From positions 2,242,501-2,306,500 of the forward strand of contig NZ_CP092471.1 in the NCBI RefSeq assembly GCF_026168555.1: DNA of 64,000 nt. Direction: 5' to 3'. The stretch comes from Qipengyuania spongiae (GTDB lineage Bacteria > Pseudomonadota > Alphaproteobacteria > Sphingomonadales > Sphingomonadaceae). How positions within the stretch are numbered: the first letter of the stretch is position 1; the number at the start of each line of letters is the position of its first letter. Of the stretch, positions 49,170 through 58,852 are shown piece after piece. A program made the translations under genes and the position numbers. A model generated the notes under the pieces. It saw only the letters and a program-made list of their open reading frames with translations, did no database searches and was not told the DNA's origin.

Positions 49170-50570
49170 ATGGAAACGGCGGCGATCGATGCAAAGGGCG
49201 CGAATGCGATAGACCGCATTCCCGCAGCGATCGGAAAAGTAACGGTTGGATGCTCGGACGTGGCCGGGCTGGTTCAGGAAGTCATCAACTCCTTCGGCCG
49301 ATTGCGTGCCGAGCATGTCGAGCTGCAGGGAACGGTCCGGGCGCTTGATGCCGATCAGCGGCGCGTGCTCGATGCGAGCGACGAAGCGCGGATGCTTTCG
49401 GAACGTGCGATCAATCAATTGGCTGACGGCACCACCATGATCGCGTCCTCGCTCGCCGAGATCGGCAATTTGATCGAACTGGTCGAAACGCTGAGCGTCC
49501 ACGTCACCGGGTTCGCGGCGGCCATGGAACAGGTCCGCCGATCGTCGCAGGAAATCGACCGGATCGCCGAGACGAGCAATATTCTCGCTCTCAACGCCAC
49601 GATCGAGGCGATGCGGGCAGGGGAGGCGGGGCGGACCTTCGCGGTGGTCGCCAACGAGGTCAAATCACTTGCCGGTGACACGCGCCGCGCAACCGAGGAG
49701 ATCGCGCGGACCATCGACGCTTTGGGAAGCGAGGCGGAAAGCGTGATCGAAAAGATCCAGCATGGCGACCAGGCCAGCGGAACCGCCCGTATCCAGGTCG
49801 CACGGATCAAGGACACGCTCGACAATGTTTCCGGCCTGATCGGCGAAGTAGATCGGCAGCAGGACCAGATCGCGCGCAACACGGCGACGATATCCGGCCG
49901 AATGCAGGAGGTTCACTCTGTCCTTTCCAATTTCGAAGACGCCGTGCGCGTGAACGAGACAAGTCTCGAAAATGCGCACGACCGGATGGAAGGCCTCGAA
50001 CTCACTGCGAGCGAGATGTTCGATCAGCTGGTGAAGGCGGGGCTGTCGCCGCAGGACAGCCTCATGGTCGGCGAAGCGCAGGCACGCGCTAGCCATGCAC
50101 AAGAACTTATCGAGCAGGCTCTTGTGACCGGCTCGCTCACGAAATCTCAGGCGTTCGACACCGCCTATCGCGAAATAGCCGGTTCCAACCCGCCGCGCTT
50201 CCGCACGGGCCTGACCGACTGGGCCGACGCAAACTGGCGTCCCCTGCTCGATGCCGCGGCCGAGGAAGTCGGACCGGTCATGGCGGCCGCGTTCACCGAC
50301 ATGAACGGTTTTCTCCCGACCCATCTCACCGAGTATTCCCGGCAGCCCAACGGCGACATCGCGCACGATACCCGGTTCTGCCGGAACGGGAGGATCATCC
50401 TCTTTCCGATCGACAGGATGGCGAAGCAGACGAGCGCGCCCTACACGATGGCGGTCTACCGCCAGGAGGGTGACGGCAAGACCTATCGCGTCGTGCGCAA
50501 TGTCTATGTGCCGCTGATCGTCGACGGCCAACGCTGGGGCGATTTCGAACTCGCCTACAGCTTCGACTGA
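49170..50570 (+). CDS. Soluble methyl-accepting chemotaxis transducer with C-terminal sensor domain
   Basis: 466 residues, no membrane segment. The signalling hairpin ([20 protein letters not shown], then [20 protein letters not shown]) lies near residues 130-180, unusually early, flanked by coiled coil. The C-terminal 130 residues ([40 protein letters not shown]) resemble the cytoplasmic sensor seen after the signalling domain in some alphaproteobacterial transducers. No chemotaxis kinase is in the window. It is inserted between the CoxE and MoxR genes on the opposite strand. Confidence 0.92.
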   Translation: METAAIDAKGANAIDRIPAAIGKVTVGCSDVAGLVQEVINSFGRLRAEHVELQGTVRALDADQRRVLDASDEARMLSERAINQLADGTTMIASSLAEIGNLIELVETLSVHVTGFAAAMEQVRRSSQEIDRIAETSNILALNATIEAMRAGEAGRTFAVVANEVKSLAGDTRRATEEIARTIDALGSEAESVIEKIQHGDQASGTARIQVARIKDTLDNVSGLIGEVDRQQDQIARNTATISGRMQEVHSVLSNFEDAVRVNETSLENAHDRMEGLELTASEMFDQLVKAGLSPQDSLMVGEAQARASHAQELIEQALVTGSLTKSQAFDTAYREIAGSNPPRFRTGLTDWADANWRPLLDAAAEEVGPVMAAAFTDMNGFLPTHLTEYSRQPNGDIAHDTRFCRNGRIILFPIDRMAKQTSAPYTMAVYRQEGDGKTYRVVRNVYVPLIVDGQRWGDFELAYSFD

Positions 50571-50589
50571 CCCGCTAAGACAAGTTTCC

Positions 50590-51444
50590 TCAGCTCTGGC
50601 GCCGCGCCATGAAGGCGAGCCGTTCGAACATCATGACGTCCTGCTCGTTCTTAAGCAGGGCGCCGTGAAGCGGCGGAATGGCGCTGTTCGGATTGCTGTC
50701 CTGCAGCACTTCGAGCGGCATGTCCTCGTTCAAGAGGAGCTTCAGCCAGTCGAGCAGTTCGCTGGTGCTCGGCTTCTTCTTGAGGCCCGGCACGTCGCGT
50801 AGCTCGTAGAAGATCTCCATCGCCTTGGTGACGAGATTCTTCTGGATGTTCGGAAAATGGACCTCGATGATATCGCGCATTGTTTCGCGGTCCGGAAACT
50901 TGATGTAGTGGAAGAAGCAGCGACGCAGGAACGCGTCGGGCAGTTCCTTCTCGTTGTTCGAGGTGATGACGACGATCGGCCGTTCCTTCGCCTCGATCCG
51001 CGTATGGGTTTCGTAGACATCGAAGCTCATCCGGTCGAGCTCCTGGAGGAGATCGTTGGGAAACTCGATATCGGCCTTGTCGATCTCGTCGATCAGGAGA
51101 ACGGGCAGTTCGGGCGCGGTGAACGCCTCCCATAATTTGCCCTTCTTGATGTAATTCGAAATGTCGTGAACGCGCTCGTCCCCGAGCTGTCCATCGCGCA
51201 GACGTGCGACTGCGTCATATTCGTAAAGGCCCTGCTGCGCCTTGGTGGTCGATTTCACGTTCCATTCGATCAGCGGAGCATCGATCGCCTTGGCGATTTC
51301 GTGCGCAAGGACCGTCTTGCCCGTGCCCGGCTCGCCCTTGACCAGAAGCGGGCGGCGCAGCGTTACCGCAGCATTGACCGCGACCTTGAGGTCCTCGGTG
51401 GCGATATAGGACTGGGTGCCTTCGAAACGGGTCTGTTCGGCCAT
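50590..51444 (-). CDS. MoxR-family AAA+ ATPase
   Basis: 284 residues. Walker A VKGEPGTGKTVLAHEIA, Walker B VLLIDEIDKADIEFPNDLL, sensor-1 VVITSNNEKELPDAFLRRCF with the arginine finger region. Full AAA+ core with the small lid domain. Expected partner of the CoxE-type VWA protein on the same strand. Convergent with the chemotaxis gene across 19 bases. Confidence 0.95.
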   Translation of the reverse strand: MAEQTRFEGTQSYIATEDLKVAVNAAVTLRRPLLVKGEPGTGKTVLAHEIAKAIDAPLIEWNVKSTTKAQQGLYEYDAVARLRDGQLGDERVHDISNYIKKGKLWEAFTAPELPVLLIDEIDKADIEFPNDLLQELDRMSFDVYETHTRIEAKERPIVVITSNNEKELPDAFLRRCFFHYIKFPDRETMRDIIEVHFPNIQKNLVTKAMEIFYELRDVPGLKKKPSTSELLDWLKLLLNEDMPLEVLQDSNPNSAIPPLHGALLKNEQDVMMFERLAFMARRQS

Positions 51445-51545
51445 GGGTTTTCCCTTGCAACTTTGCCCGCAGCGTTAAGGGTCGGGCACGAGCGGTGCAA
51501 GGGGGCGTTGTAGCCCCTGAAAACCTATCGGGGACGGAGAGGCGA

Positions 51546-52766
51546 ATGCCGACAGAGAAGATCGCAATCGTGGCCGGGGCAGGCCACACCTTATCTGGTG
51601 CGCTGGAGCTGCCGACGGGGCTGGTGCGCGGGGCAGCGCTGTTCGCGCATTGCTTCACCTGCACCAAGCAGAGCAAGGCAGCGGTCGCGGTAACGCGGAC
51701 ACTTGCGCGCGAGGGGATCGCGACCCTGCGGTTCGATTTCACCGGGCTCGGCGGTAGTGACGGCGAGTTCGGGCGGGCGGGTTTTGCAACCGATGTGGCC
51801 GACCTCGTCGCTTCGGCCGAGGCGCTGGTGCAGCGCTTCGCACAGCCGCTGCTGCTCGTCGGTCACAGTCTGGGCGGGGCCGCCGTCCTGGCCGCGGCGA
51901 AGGAACTGGGAGGCCACAAGGTCGCCGCCATCGCAACCATCGGCGCGCCGTCGGACGTTCCCCATGTGCTCGCCAACATCAAGGGCGATCTCGCCGCGAT
52001 CCGCGCGGCGGGGCAGGGAGAGGTCCGGATCGCCGGTCGCAGTTTCAACCTCAGCCGCGAGTTCATCGAGAGGGTGGAAAGCGTCGATTTGCTCGGTGAG
52101 GTCGCCGGACTGCGCAAGCCGCTCCTCCTTCTCCATTCGCCGACCGACGACGTGGTTGGGATCGAACATGCCAGCGCACTTTTTGGGGCAGCGAAGCATC
52201 CCAAGAGCTTCGTCAGCCTCGACGGAGCCGACCACCTCCTGCTCGACGAGGCCGATGCCGAGTTCGCCGCCTCGATCATCGCCTCATGGGCGCATCGCTA
52301 TCTCCCCCTGCGCGAGGATTGGCCAATGCCGGAAGAGGGCGTCATCGTGCGGACCGGGCATGGCAAGTTCGGGACGGAAGTCCATACGATCGGCCATCGC
52401 TTCGTGGCGGACGAGCCGCGCAGCCTCGGCGGGGACGACAGTGGGCCGACGCCCTACGACCTTCTCAACGCCGCTCTGGGCACCTGCACGGCGATGACGA
52501 TGACGATGTATGCCGTTCGCAAGGGTTGGCCGCTCGAGGGTCTCTCGATCCAGGTCACCCACGAGCGCGATCATGCCGACGAATGCAACCACGTCGCCGC
52601 GATGGAGCAAGGACGACAGATCCAGGCGCTCAACCGCCGCATCACGATCGAGGGCCACACGCTCGACGAAGCGCAACGCGCCAAGCTGATCGAGATCGCC
52701 GACAAGTGCCCGGTGCATCGCACGCTGGAAGGCGTGCTGCACGTTCATACGCGGACGAGCGACTAG
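51546..52766 (+). CDS. Alpha/beta hydrolase fused to OsmC-like domain
   Basis: 406 residues. Residues 1-260 form an alpha/beta hydrolase (LFAHCFTCTKQSKAAVAVTR; nucleophile elbow LVGHSLGGAAVL; DGADHLL near the end). Residues 270-406 form an OsmC/Ohr fold (SLGGDDSGPTPYDLLNAALG, CTAMTMTMYA, IEIADKCPVHRTLEG), with two Cys in the positions used by OsmC peroxidases (GTCTAM, DKCPVH). Such bifunctional proteins are known; the substrate is not. GGAGAGG precedes the ATG. Confidence 0.92.
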   Translation: MPTEKIAIVAGAGHTLSGALELPTGLVRGAALFAHCFTCTKQSKAAVAVTRTLAREGIATLRFDFTGLGGSDGEFGRAGFATDVADLVASAEALVQRFAQPLLLVGHSLGGAAVLAAAKELGGHKVAAIATIGAPSDVPHVLANIKGDLAAIRAAGQGEVRIAGRSFNLSREFIERVESVDLLGEVAGLRKPLLLLHSPTDDVVGIEHASALFGAAKHPKSFVSLDGADHLLLDEADAEFAASIIASWAHRYLPLREDWPMPEEGVIVRTGHGKFGTEVHTIGHRFVADEPRSLGGDDSGPTPYDLLNAALGTCTAMTMTMYAVRKGWPLEGLSIQVTHERDHADECNHVAAMEQGRQIQALNRRITIEGHTLDEAQRAKLIEIADKCPVHRTLEGVLHVHTRTSD

Positions 52767-52772
52767 ACGCGA

Positions 52773-54749
52773 TCAGGCGTCGATCATCTCGCGATCGAAT
52801 TCGCCGGCATTGTTCTGAATGAAGTTGAACCGGTGTTCGGGATTGCGACCCATCAACTGATCGACCAGTTCCTTCACGACCGCGCGCTGCTCGAACTCCT
52901 GCGGCAGGGTGATGCGGATCAGGCTGCGGCTTTCCGGGTTCATCGTGGTCTCGCGCAGCTGGCCAGGGTTCATTTCGCCCAGACCCTTGAAACGGCCGAC
53001 CTCGACCTTCCTGCCTTTGAACACCGTTGCCTCCAGCTCGGCGCGATGGGCATCGTCGCGGGCGTAGCGGCTCTCCTTGCCCGCCGTCAGCCGGTAGAGC
53101 GGAGGCTGGGCGAGATAGAGGTGACCGCCCCGCACGAGATCCGGCATTTCCTGGAAGAAGAACGTCATCAGCAGCGTGGCGATATGCGCCCCGTCGACAT
53201 CGGCATCGGTCATTATGATGATCCGGTCGTAACGCAGGTTTTCCGGATCGCAGTCCTTGCGTGTGCCGCAACCCATGGCGAGGATCAGGTCGGCGATCTC
53301 GCTGTTCGCGCGGATCTTGTCGGCGGTGGCGCTGGCGACGTTCAGGATCTTGCCGCGGATCGGCAGGATCGCCTGTGTCTTGCGATCGCGCGCCTGCTTG
53401 GCGCTGCCACCCGCGCTGTCGCCTTCGACGATGAAAAGCTCGGTTTCGGCGTCGGTCTCGCCCGAACAGTCGGTCAGCTTGCCGGGCAAACGCAACTTCT
53501 TGGCATTGGTCGCGGTCTTGCGCTTGACCTCGCGCTCGGCCTTGCGGCGCAGGCGCTCGTCCATCCGCTCCATCACCTGGCCGAGCAGCGCCTTGCCGCG
53601 ATCCATGTTGTCGGCGAGGAAATGGTCGAAATGATCGCGCACCGCCGCTTCTACGAGACGGGCGGCTTCGGGCGAGGTCAGCCGATCCTTGGTCTGCGAC
53701 TGGAACTGGGGATCGCGGATGAATACGCTGAGCATTACCTCGGCACCAACCATCACATCGTCGGCGGAGATATCCTTTGCCTTCTTAGTTCCGGTCAGGT
53801 CGCCGAAAGCGCGAAGCCCTTTGGTGAGAGCGGCGCGCAGGCCCTGTTCGTGCGTCCCGCCATCCGGCGTGGGCACGGTGTTGCAGTACCAGCTGGTCGA
53901 GCCGTCCGAATAGAGCGGCCAGGCGATCGCCCATTCGACGCGGCCTTGCTCGTCGGCGAAGTCCTGCCGGCCGGTGAAGGGCTGGGCGGTCACGCATTCG
54001 CGGCCGCCGATCTGCTTGGCCAGATGATCGGCAAGGCCGCCGGGAAATTTGAAAGATGCCTCTTCGGGGACATCCTCACTGGCGAGGGAGGCATCGCATT
54101 TCCAGCGAATCTCGACGCCGGCGAACAGATAGGCTTTCGATCGGGCCAGCTTGAACAGCCGTTTGGGGCTGAAACGGCGATCGCCGAAAATCTCGATGTC
54201 GGGCACGAAGCTGACGGTGGTTCCGCGCCGGTTGGGAGTGGCCCCCAAATCCTGTAATCCGCCCTTTGGAAGTCCCTGCGCGAATTCCTGCGCGTGAAGC
54301 TGCCGATCGCGCGCGACCTCGACCCGTGTGTCAGTCGAAAGCGCATTTACCACGCTGATGCCGACGCCGTGCAGGCCGCCGCTCGTGGCGTAGGCCTTGC
54401 CCGAGAACTTGCCGCCCGAATGGAGCGTCGTCATGATGACCTCGAGCGTGGATTTGCCCGGATATTTCGGATGCTCGCCAACGGGGATGCCGCGGCCGTT
54501 GTCGCTCACCGTGACCCGGTTGCCTTCTTCCAGACGCAGCTCGATGCGGTTGGCGTGGCCAGCGACCGCTTCGTCCATCGCGTTGTCGAGAACCTCGGCG
54601 ACCAGATGATGAAGCGCCCGGTCGTCGGTCCCGCCGATATACATGCCTGGGCGGCGGCGGACGGGCTCCAGCCCTTCGAGCACCTCGATCGATGAGGCAT
54701 CGTAGTCCCCGCTGGAAGCGGGCGCGTTTTCGAACAGGTCGTCGGACAT
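52773..54749 (-). CDS. parE: DNA topoisomerase IV subunit B
   Basis: ATPase subunit of the decatenating type II topoisomerase. 658 residues: GHKL domain (EVLDNAMDEAVAGHANRIEL, DNGRGIPVGEHPK, GGLHGVGISVVNALS), transducer, and the TOPRIM region (ELFIVEGDSAGGSAKQARDR, IIIMTDADVDGAHIATLLMT). Assigned as ParE rather than GyrB on length and on the QTKDRL/GKLTDCSGE region. It converges with the hydrolase-OsmC gene. Confidence 0.95.
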   Translation of the reverse strand: MSDDLFENAPASSGDYDASSIEVLEGLEPVRRRPGMYIGGTDDRALHHLVAEVLDNAMDEAVAGHANRIELRLEEGNRVTVSDNGRGIPVGEHPKYPGKSTLEVIMTTLHSGGKFSGKAYATSGGLHGVGISVVNALSTDTRVEVARDRQLHAQEFAQGLPKGGLQDLGATPNRRGTTVSFVPDIEIFGDRRFSPKRLFKLARSKAYLFAGVEIRWKCDASLASEDVPEEASFKFPGGLADHLAKQIGGRECVTAQPFTGRQDFADEQGRVEWAIAWPLYSDGSTSWYCNTVPTPDGGTHEQGLRAALTKGLRAFGDLTGTKKAKDISADDVMVGAEVMLSVFIRDPQFQSQTKDRLTSPEAARLVEAAVRDHFDHFLADNMDRGKALLGQVMERMDERLRRKAEREVKRKTATNAKKLRLPGKLTDCSGETDAETELFIVEGDSAGGSAKQARDRKTQAILPIRGKILNVASATADKIRANSEIADLILAMGCGTRKDCDPENLRYDRIIIMTDADVDGAHIATLLMTFFFQEMPDLVRGGHLYLAQPPLYRLTAGKESRYARDDAHRAELEATVFKGRKVEVGRFKGLGEMNPGQLRETTMNPESRSLIRITLPQEFEQRAVVKELVDQLMGRNPEHRFNFIQNNAGEFDREMIDA

Positions 54750-54816
54750 TCTTGCCTATATCGCTCGCCTTGCTCCCGCCGACAAGGCGAGGGCGGGGCT
54801 TGTCGTCAGGAACGGC

Positions 54817-55992
54817 TCAGTCGAAAGCCTGCGGTGCCGCCTCGACGATCACCACCCGGTCGTTGCGGACCTCGCGCACCTCCATGGCTCGCTGCACCAC
54901 GCCGTTGCGCGCAAAGCGGAACGGGCCGTCGAGGCCCAGGAACCCGCCTTCGTCGTAAAGCTGGGAGGCCGGGAAGTCGCGCCCAACGCGCCAGTCATTG
55001 GCGATCCGGAGCACCAGCAGCACGGCATCATAGCCGAGCGTCGCGATGCGGTAGGGCTGGCTGCCGAAGCGCGCTTCGTAGCTGTCGAAGAACCGCTTGT
55101 AGCGCTCGTCCGGAACCGCGGAAAAGATCGCTCCGCGCAAGGCCGAGGCGCGCGTGACCGAAGCTTCGCCGCTCCATAATTCGGTGCCGATGATCATCGG
55201 TTTCTGCTGGCCCGCCCGCAGTGGTCCGGCGCCCTGTGCGGAGAGACGGGCACCGTCGGCGATGATCACCGCATCGTAGATCCCGCGCGCCGCGAGCCGC
55301 TGGGCGGCGCTGGTGATCGAGGTGTTGCCGCGATCGTAGACCTCCCGATCGACGAAGCGCCCCCCGAAGCCCGTCAGAGACTGCCGCAGCGCAGCCTCGG
55401 CGCGCCGGCCGTATTCACCGTCAGGTGTGAGAATGGCGAAATTGTTCGCGCCGCGCGCATGGGCGTAATTCACCGAACGCGCGATCGACTGTTCGGGGAT
55501 GTGACCCATCACGAACACGTCGGGCGAAGCGACGGACGCATCGTTGGAGAAGGAAATCATGGGCACGCCGGCGGGGCGCGCTTCGGCGAGGACCGAGGCG
55601 ACGTTGCCGCCCATCAGCGGTCCGAGAATCAGCTTATTGCCGTCCGCCACGGCTCGCCGGGCCGCGTCGCGCGCATCCCCCGACGTATCATAGGTGGTGA
55701 TTCGCAGATTCTGCGCGCTCGTGTCGAGGATTGCCATTGTGGTGGCGTTGGCGATCGCCTGGCCGACTGCACCGTTGTCGCCCGACATCGGTACCAGCAG
55801 GGCAACGCGATGCCGATCCGTATCGACCGGCAGGTCGCTCGCGCTCGGCGTCGGCGTCGGTGCAGGTTCGACAGGGCGGCTCGCCGGCTCGGCACCGCGC
55901 GGAATGATCGAACAGGCGCCGAGCAGGACTGCTATGCTGGCGACGCCGAGGTGCCGCCTGGTGATGGAAGACGTCACCGAAAAACTCTTCAT
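54817..55992 (-). CDS. Penicillin-binding protein activator (LpoA-like) lipoprotein
   Basis: 391 residues with a lipoprotein signal (HLGVASIAVLLGAC) and a Pro-rich linker, then a type I periplasmic-binding fold (HRVALLVPMSGDNGAVGQAI, GNKLILGPLMGGNVASVLAE, NNFAILTPDGEYGRRAEAAL). In gammaproteobacteria LpoA activates PBP1A from the outer membrane; alphaproteobacterial relatives are annotated the same way but less studied. It diverges from rsmI across 38 bases, the usual lpoA-rsmI-yraN order. Confidence 0.9.
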   Translation of the reverse strand: MKSFSVTSSITRRHLGVASIAVLLGACSIIPRGAEPASRPVEPAPTPTPSASDLPVDTDRHRVALLVPMSGDNGAVGQAIANATTMAILDTSAQNLRITTYDTSGDARDAARRAVADGNKLILGPLMGGNVASVLAEARPAGVPMISFSNDASVASPDVFVMGHIPEQSIARSVNYAHARGANNFAILTPDGEYGRRAEAALRQSLTGFGGRFVDREVYDRGNTSITSAAQRLAARGIYDAVIIADGARLSAQGAGPLRAGQQKPMIIGTELWSGEASVTRASALRGAIFSAVPDERYKRFFDSYEARFGSQPYRIATLGYDAVLLVLRIANDWRVGRDFPASQLYDEGGFLGLDGPFRFARNGVVQRAMEVREVRNDRVVIVEAAPQAFD

Positions 55993-56030
55993 GCTTGCCG
56001 CGTCCCTCTGTTCGCGTTCATGGAGGCGCG

Positions 56031-56882
56031 GTGAGCGAAGCTGCACCCGATCCCGAACCCCTGTCTCCCGGTCTCTATATCGTGGCCACACCGATTGGCA
56101 ATTTGGGTGATATCACCCTGCGCGCGATCGAGACGCTGCGACGCTGCGAAGGCGTGGCCTGCGAGGATACGCGCGTCACCGGAAAGCTGTTGAAACATCT
56201 CGGCATCTCGAAGCCGATGTGGCGCTACGACGATCACAGCGAAAGCCGCGATAGGGGCAGGCTCGTCGATTCGATGAGGACGCGAGCGGTCGCGCTGGTC
56301 AGCGATGCCGGTATGCCGTTGGTGAGCGATCCGGGTTATCGCCTAGTCAACGATGCGCGGGCCGAGGGCATTGCCGTGACCGTCGTCCCCGGCGCGAGCG
56401 CGGCCATTGCGGGGCTTGCGGTCAGCGGCCTGCCCAACGACCGTTTCCTCTTCGCCGGCTTCCTGCCGAGCAAGGACAAGGCGCGGCGCGAGGTGCTGGA
56501 AGAACTGGCTGGGATCGATGCAACGCTGATTTTTTACGAGACCGCGCCACGGCTTCTCAAATCGCTCGCCCAGATCGGCAAGACCATGCCGGACCGCGAA
56601 ATCGCCGTTGCCCGCGAACTGACCAAGCTGCACGAGGAATGCCGTCGTGGTCTATCCGCCGGACTGATCGCATGGTTCGAAGCGCATCCTCCAAAGGGTG
56701 AGATCGTGCTGCTGCTGGGGCCGCCGGTTCCCGTCCATTCGGACGATGCCGATATCGACGCTCTGCTGTGGGAGGCGCTGGAAACGAACAAGCCTTCGCA
56801 GGCCGCCGCGCAGGTCGCCAGGAACACCGGCGCGGACCGCAAGGCTCTTTATGCCAGAGCGCTGGAAATGCGCCGCGAATGA
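56031..56882 (+). CDS. rsmI: 16S rRNA (cytidine-2'-O-)-methyltransferase
   Basis: Methylates C1402 of 16S rRNA. 283 residues, tetrapyrrole-methylase fold: LYIVATPIGNLGDITLRAIE, CEDTRVTGKLLKHLGI, ALVSDAGMPLVSDPGYRLV and GASAAIAGLAVSGLPNDRFL. GTG start with GGAGG five bases upstream. Its stop overlaps the yraN ATG (ATGA). Confidence 0.96.
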   Translation: MSEAAPDPEPLSPGLYIVATPIGNLGDITLRAIETLRRCEGVACEDTRVTGKLLKHLGISKPMWRYDDHSESRDRGRLVDSMRTRAVALVSDAGMPLVSDPGYRLVNDARAEGIAVTVVPGASAAIAGLAVSGLPNDRFLFAGFLPSKDKARREVLEELAGIDATLIFYETAPRLLKSLAQIGKTMPDREIAVARELTKLHEECRRGLSAGLIAWFEAHPPKGEIVLLLGPPVPVHSDDADIDALLWEALETNKPSQAAAQVARNTGADRKALYARALEMRRE

Positions 56883-57229
56883 AGCGCCAGCTTGCGGAAA
56901 GGAGCGGCCGGGAAGGCGAAGCTCGTGCCGCCATGTGGCTGCGCGCGAAAGGCTGGCAGATCCTTTCGACCCGGGTGAAGACCCCGGCGGGAGAGATCGA
57001 CCTGATCGCCAAGCGCGGAGGGATCATCGCTTTCGTCGAGGTCAAGTGGAGGCGGCGCAAGGCCGATCTCGACCTCGCCATCGACGAGTACCGGCTCGCC
57101 CGTGTGGCTGCGGCGGTGGAGGCGGTCGCGCATCTCTACGCGGAAAATGGCGAGGATATCCGGATCGACGTGATGCTCCTTGCGCCCGGTGCCTTCCCCC
57201 GCCACATCGAGAACGCATGGCAACCCTGA
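56879..57229 (+). CDS. yraN: YraN family (UPF0102) endonuclease-like protein
   Basis: 116 residues. PD-(D/E)XK-type small domain: GREGEARAAMWLRAKGWQIL, then GEIDLIAKRGGIIAFVEVKW with the D...ExK set. Function unclear, possibly nucleic-acid processing. Coupled to rsmI by ATGA as in many proteobacteria. Confidence 0.94.
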   Translation: MKRQLAERSGREGEARAAMWLRAKGWQILSTRVKTPAGEIDLIAKRGGIIAFVEVKWRRRKADLDLAIDEYRLARVAAAVEAVAHLYAENGEDIRIDVMLLAPGAFPRHIENAWQP

Positions 57230-57254
57230 ACCTACCAGCAATCAAGGAATGCGA

Positions 57255-58223
57255 ATGACCCTCCGCGTCGCCGTCCAGATGGACCCGCTGGCATCGATCA
57301 ACATCGGAGGAGATTCGACCTTCGCGCTGATGGAAGCGGCGCAGGCGAGGAACGCTACGCTGTTCCACTACGATGTCGGCACGCTCGCCTGGGAAAGCGA
57401 CGGGAGTCCGCGCGGCCGGATCACCGCGCTTGGCTCGCCCGTCACCGTCCGGCGCGAGGAAGGCAACCATTTCACCGCCGCCGAACCCCGCCGGATCGAT
57501 CTGGCGCGCGACGTCGATGTCGTGCTGATGCGGCAGGACCCGCCCTTCGATCTCGGCTATATCAGCGCGGCCTTTCTCCTCGACCGGCTGCGGGGCGAGA
57601 CGCTGGTGGTGAACGATCCGCGCGAAGTCGTGAACGCACCCGAAAAGATGTTCGTGCTCGACTATGCGCGTTTCATGCCGCCGACGTTGATCGCCCGCAC
57701 GCTAGACGAGGTTCGCGCTTTCCAGGAGAAACACGGCGCGGTTGTGGTGAAGCCGCTTCACGGCAATGGCGGCAAGGCGATCTTTCGCATCGATGCCGAC
57801 GGCACCAACATGTCGGCCCTCTTCGAGGTGTTCAACCAGACCTGGCCGGAACCGCACATGGTTCAGCCCTTCCTTCCCGAAGTGAGCGAGGGCGACAAGC
57901 GCATCGTGCTGGTGGATGGCGAAGTCACCGGCGCGATCAATCGTTTCCCGGGCGAGGGCGAGTTCCGCTCCAACCTTGCGCAGGGCGGCCATGCCGAAGC
58001 CGCGACGCTCACGGCTCGCGAGGAAGAAATCTGTGCGGCGATGGGGCCGGAGCTTAAGCGGCGCGGGCTGGTCTTCGTCGGGATCGATGTGATCGGCGGC
58101 AAATGGCTGACGGAGATCAACGTCACCAGCCCGACCGGCATTGTCGCCATCGACCGTTTCAACGGAACCGACACCGCCGGGCTGATCTGGGGCGCGATCG
58201 AACGCCGGCTGGCGAACCAGTAG
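57255..58223 (+). CDS. gshB: Glutathione synthetase
   Basis: ATP-grasp ligase joining gamma-glutamylcysteine and glycine. 322 residues: VAVQMDPLASINIGGDSTFA at the start, VLMRQDPPFDLGYISAAFLL, VVVKPLHGNGGKAIFRID for the ATP loop, GLVFVGIDVIGGKWLTEINV with the metal ligands near the end. AAGGA precedes the ATG. Full length. Confidence 0.97.
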   Translation: MTLRVAVQMDPLASINIGGDSTFALMEAAQARNATLFHYDVGTLAWESDGSPRGRITALGSPVTVRREEGNHFTAAEPRRIDLARDVDVVLMRQDPPFDLGYISAAFLLDRLRGETLVVNDPREVVNAPEKMFVLDYARFMPPTLIARTLDEVRAFQEKHGAVVVKPLHGNGGKAIFRIDADGTNMSALFEVFNQTWPEPHMVQPFLPEVSEGDKRIVLVDGEVTGAINRFPGEGEFRSNLAQGGHAEAATLTAREEEICAAMGPELKRRGLVFVGIDVIGGKWLTEINVTSPTGIVAIDRFNGTDTAGLIWGAIERRLANQ

Positions 58224-58246
58224 CGCGTTGGCGCGTTGGGCCAGAC

Positions 58247-58852
58247 GTGAACGAATTCATCATCGAGGCCATCCGACTGGGCGGACTGCTCGGCATCTTC
58301 GTGCTGATGGCACTGGAGAATGTCTTTCCGCCCATGCCGTCCGAAGTCATCATGGGCTTTGCCGGCGTGCTGGTGGCGCGCGGGCAGATGGACTTCACGC
58401 CGGTCCTCGTCGTCGGCACGCTCGGCACGGTGGCAGGCAATATGTTCTGGTACTGGCTCGGCATCCGCTGGCGCGAAGATCAGGTGCGGGGCTTCGTGAA
58501 CAAGCGCGGCCGGTGGCTGACAATGGAGTGGGACGATTTCGTCCGCGCGCGGAAGGTCTTCCGCAGGCATGGCGAATGGATCGTCTTCCTGCTGCGCTTT
58601 TCCCCGTTCTTGCGGACGATCATTTCGCTTCCGGCAGGGCTCGCCCGGATGAAGCTGTGGCGTTTCGCGCTCTTCACTTTCCTAGGCTCGCTGATCTGGA
58701 ACGGGGCGCTGCTGCTCGGCGGCAAGATGCTCGCGGGGCTGATAACCGAATACGAAACCGTGGCGAGTTGGCTCGTCGCCGGAGCGATCGGGCTTGGGGT
58801 TCTCTGGTATGCCTATCGCGTCGCGACCTGGAAGCCGCGCAGCCAGCGCTAG
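58247..58852 (+). CDS. DedA family membrane protein
   Basis: 201 residues, probable lipid flippase/transport role. Family motifs: ALENVFPPMPSEVIMGFAGV near the N-terminus, GNMFWYWLGIRWRE, and FRRHGEWIVFLLRFSPFLRT with the conserved Arg, followed by FTFLGSLIWNGALLLGGKML. Starts at GTG. The stop shares a CTAG with xerC. Confidence 0.92.
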   Translation: MNEFIIEAIRLGGLLGIFVLMALENVFPPMPSEVIMGFAGVLVARGQMDFTPVLVVGTLGTVAGNMFWYWLGIRWREDQVRGFVNKRGRWLTMEWDDFVRARKVFRRHGEWIVFLLRFSPFLRTIISLPAGLARMKLWRFALFTFLGSLIWNGALLLGGKMLAGLITEYETVASWLVAGAIGLGVLWYAYRVATWKPRSQR

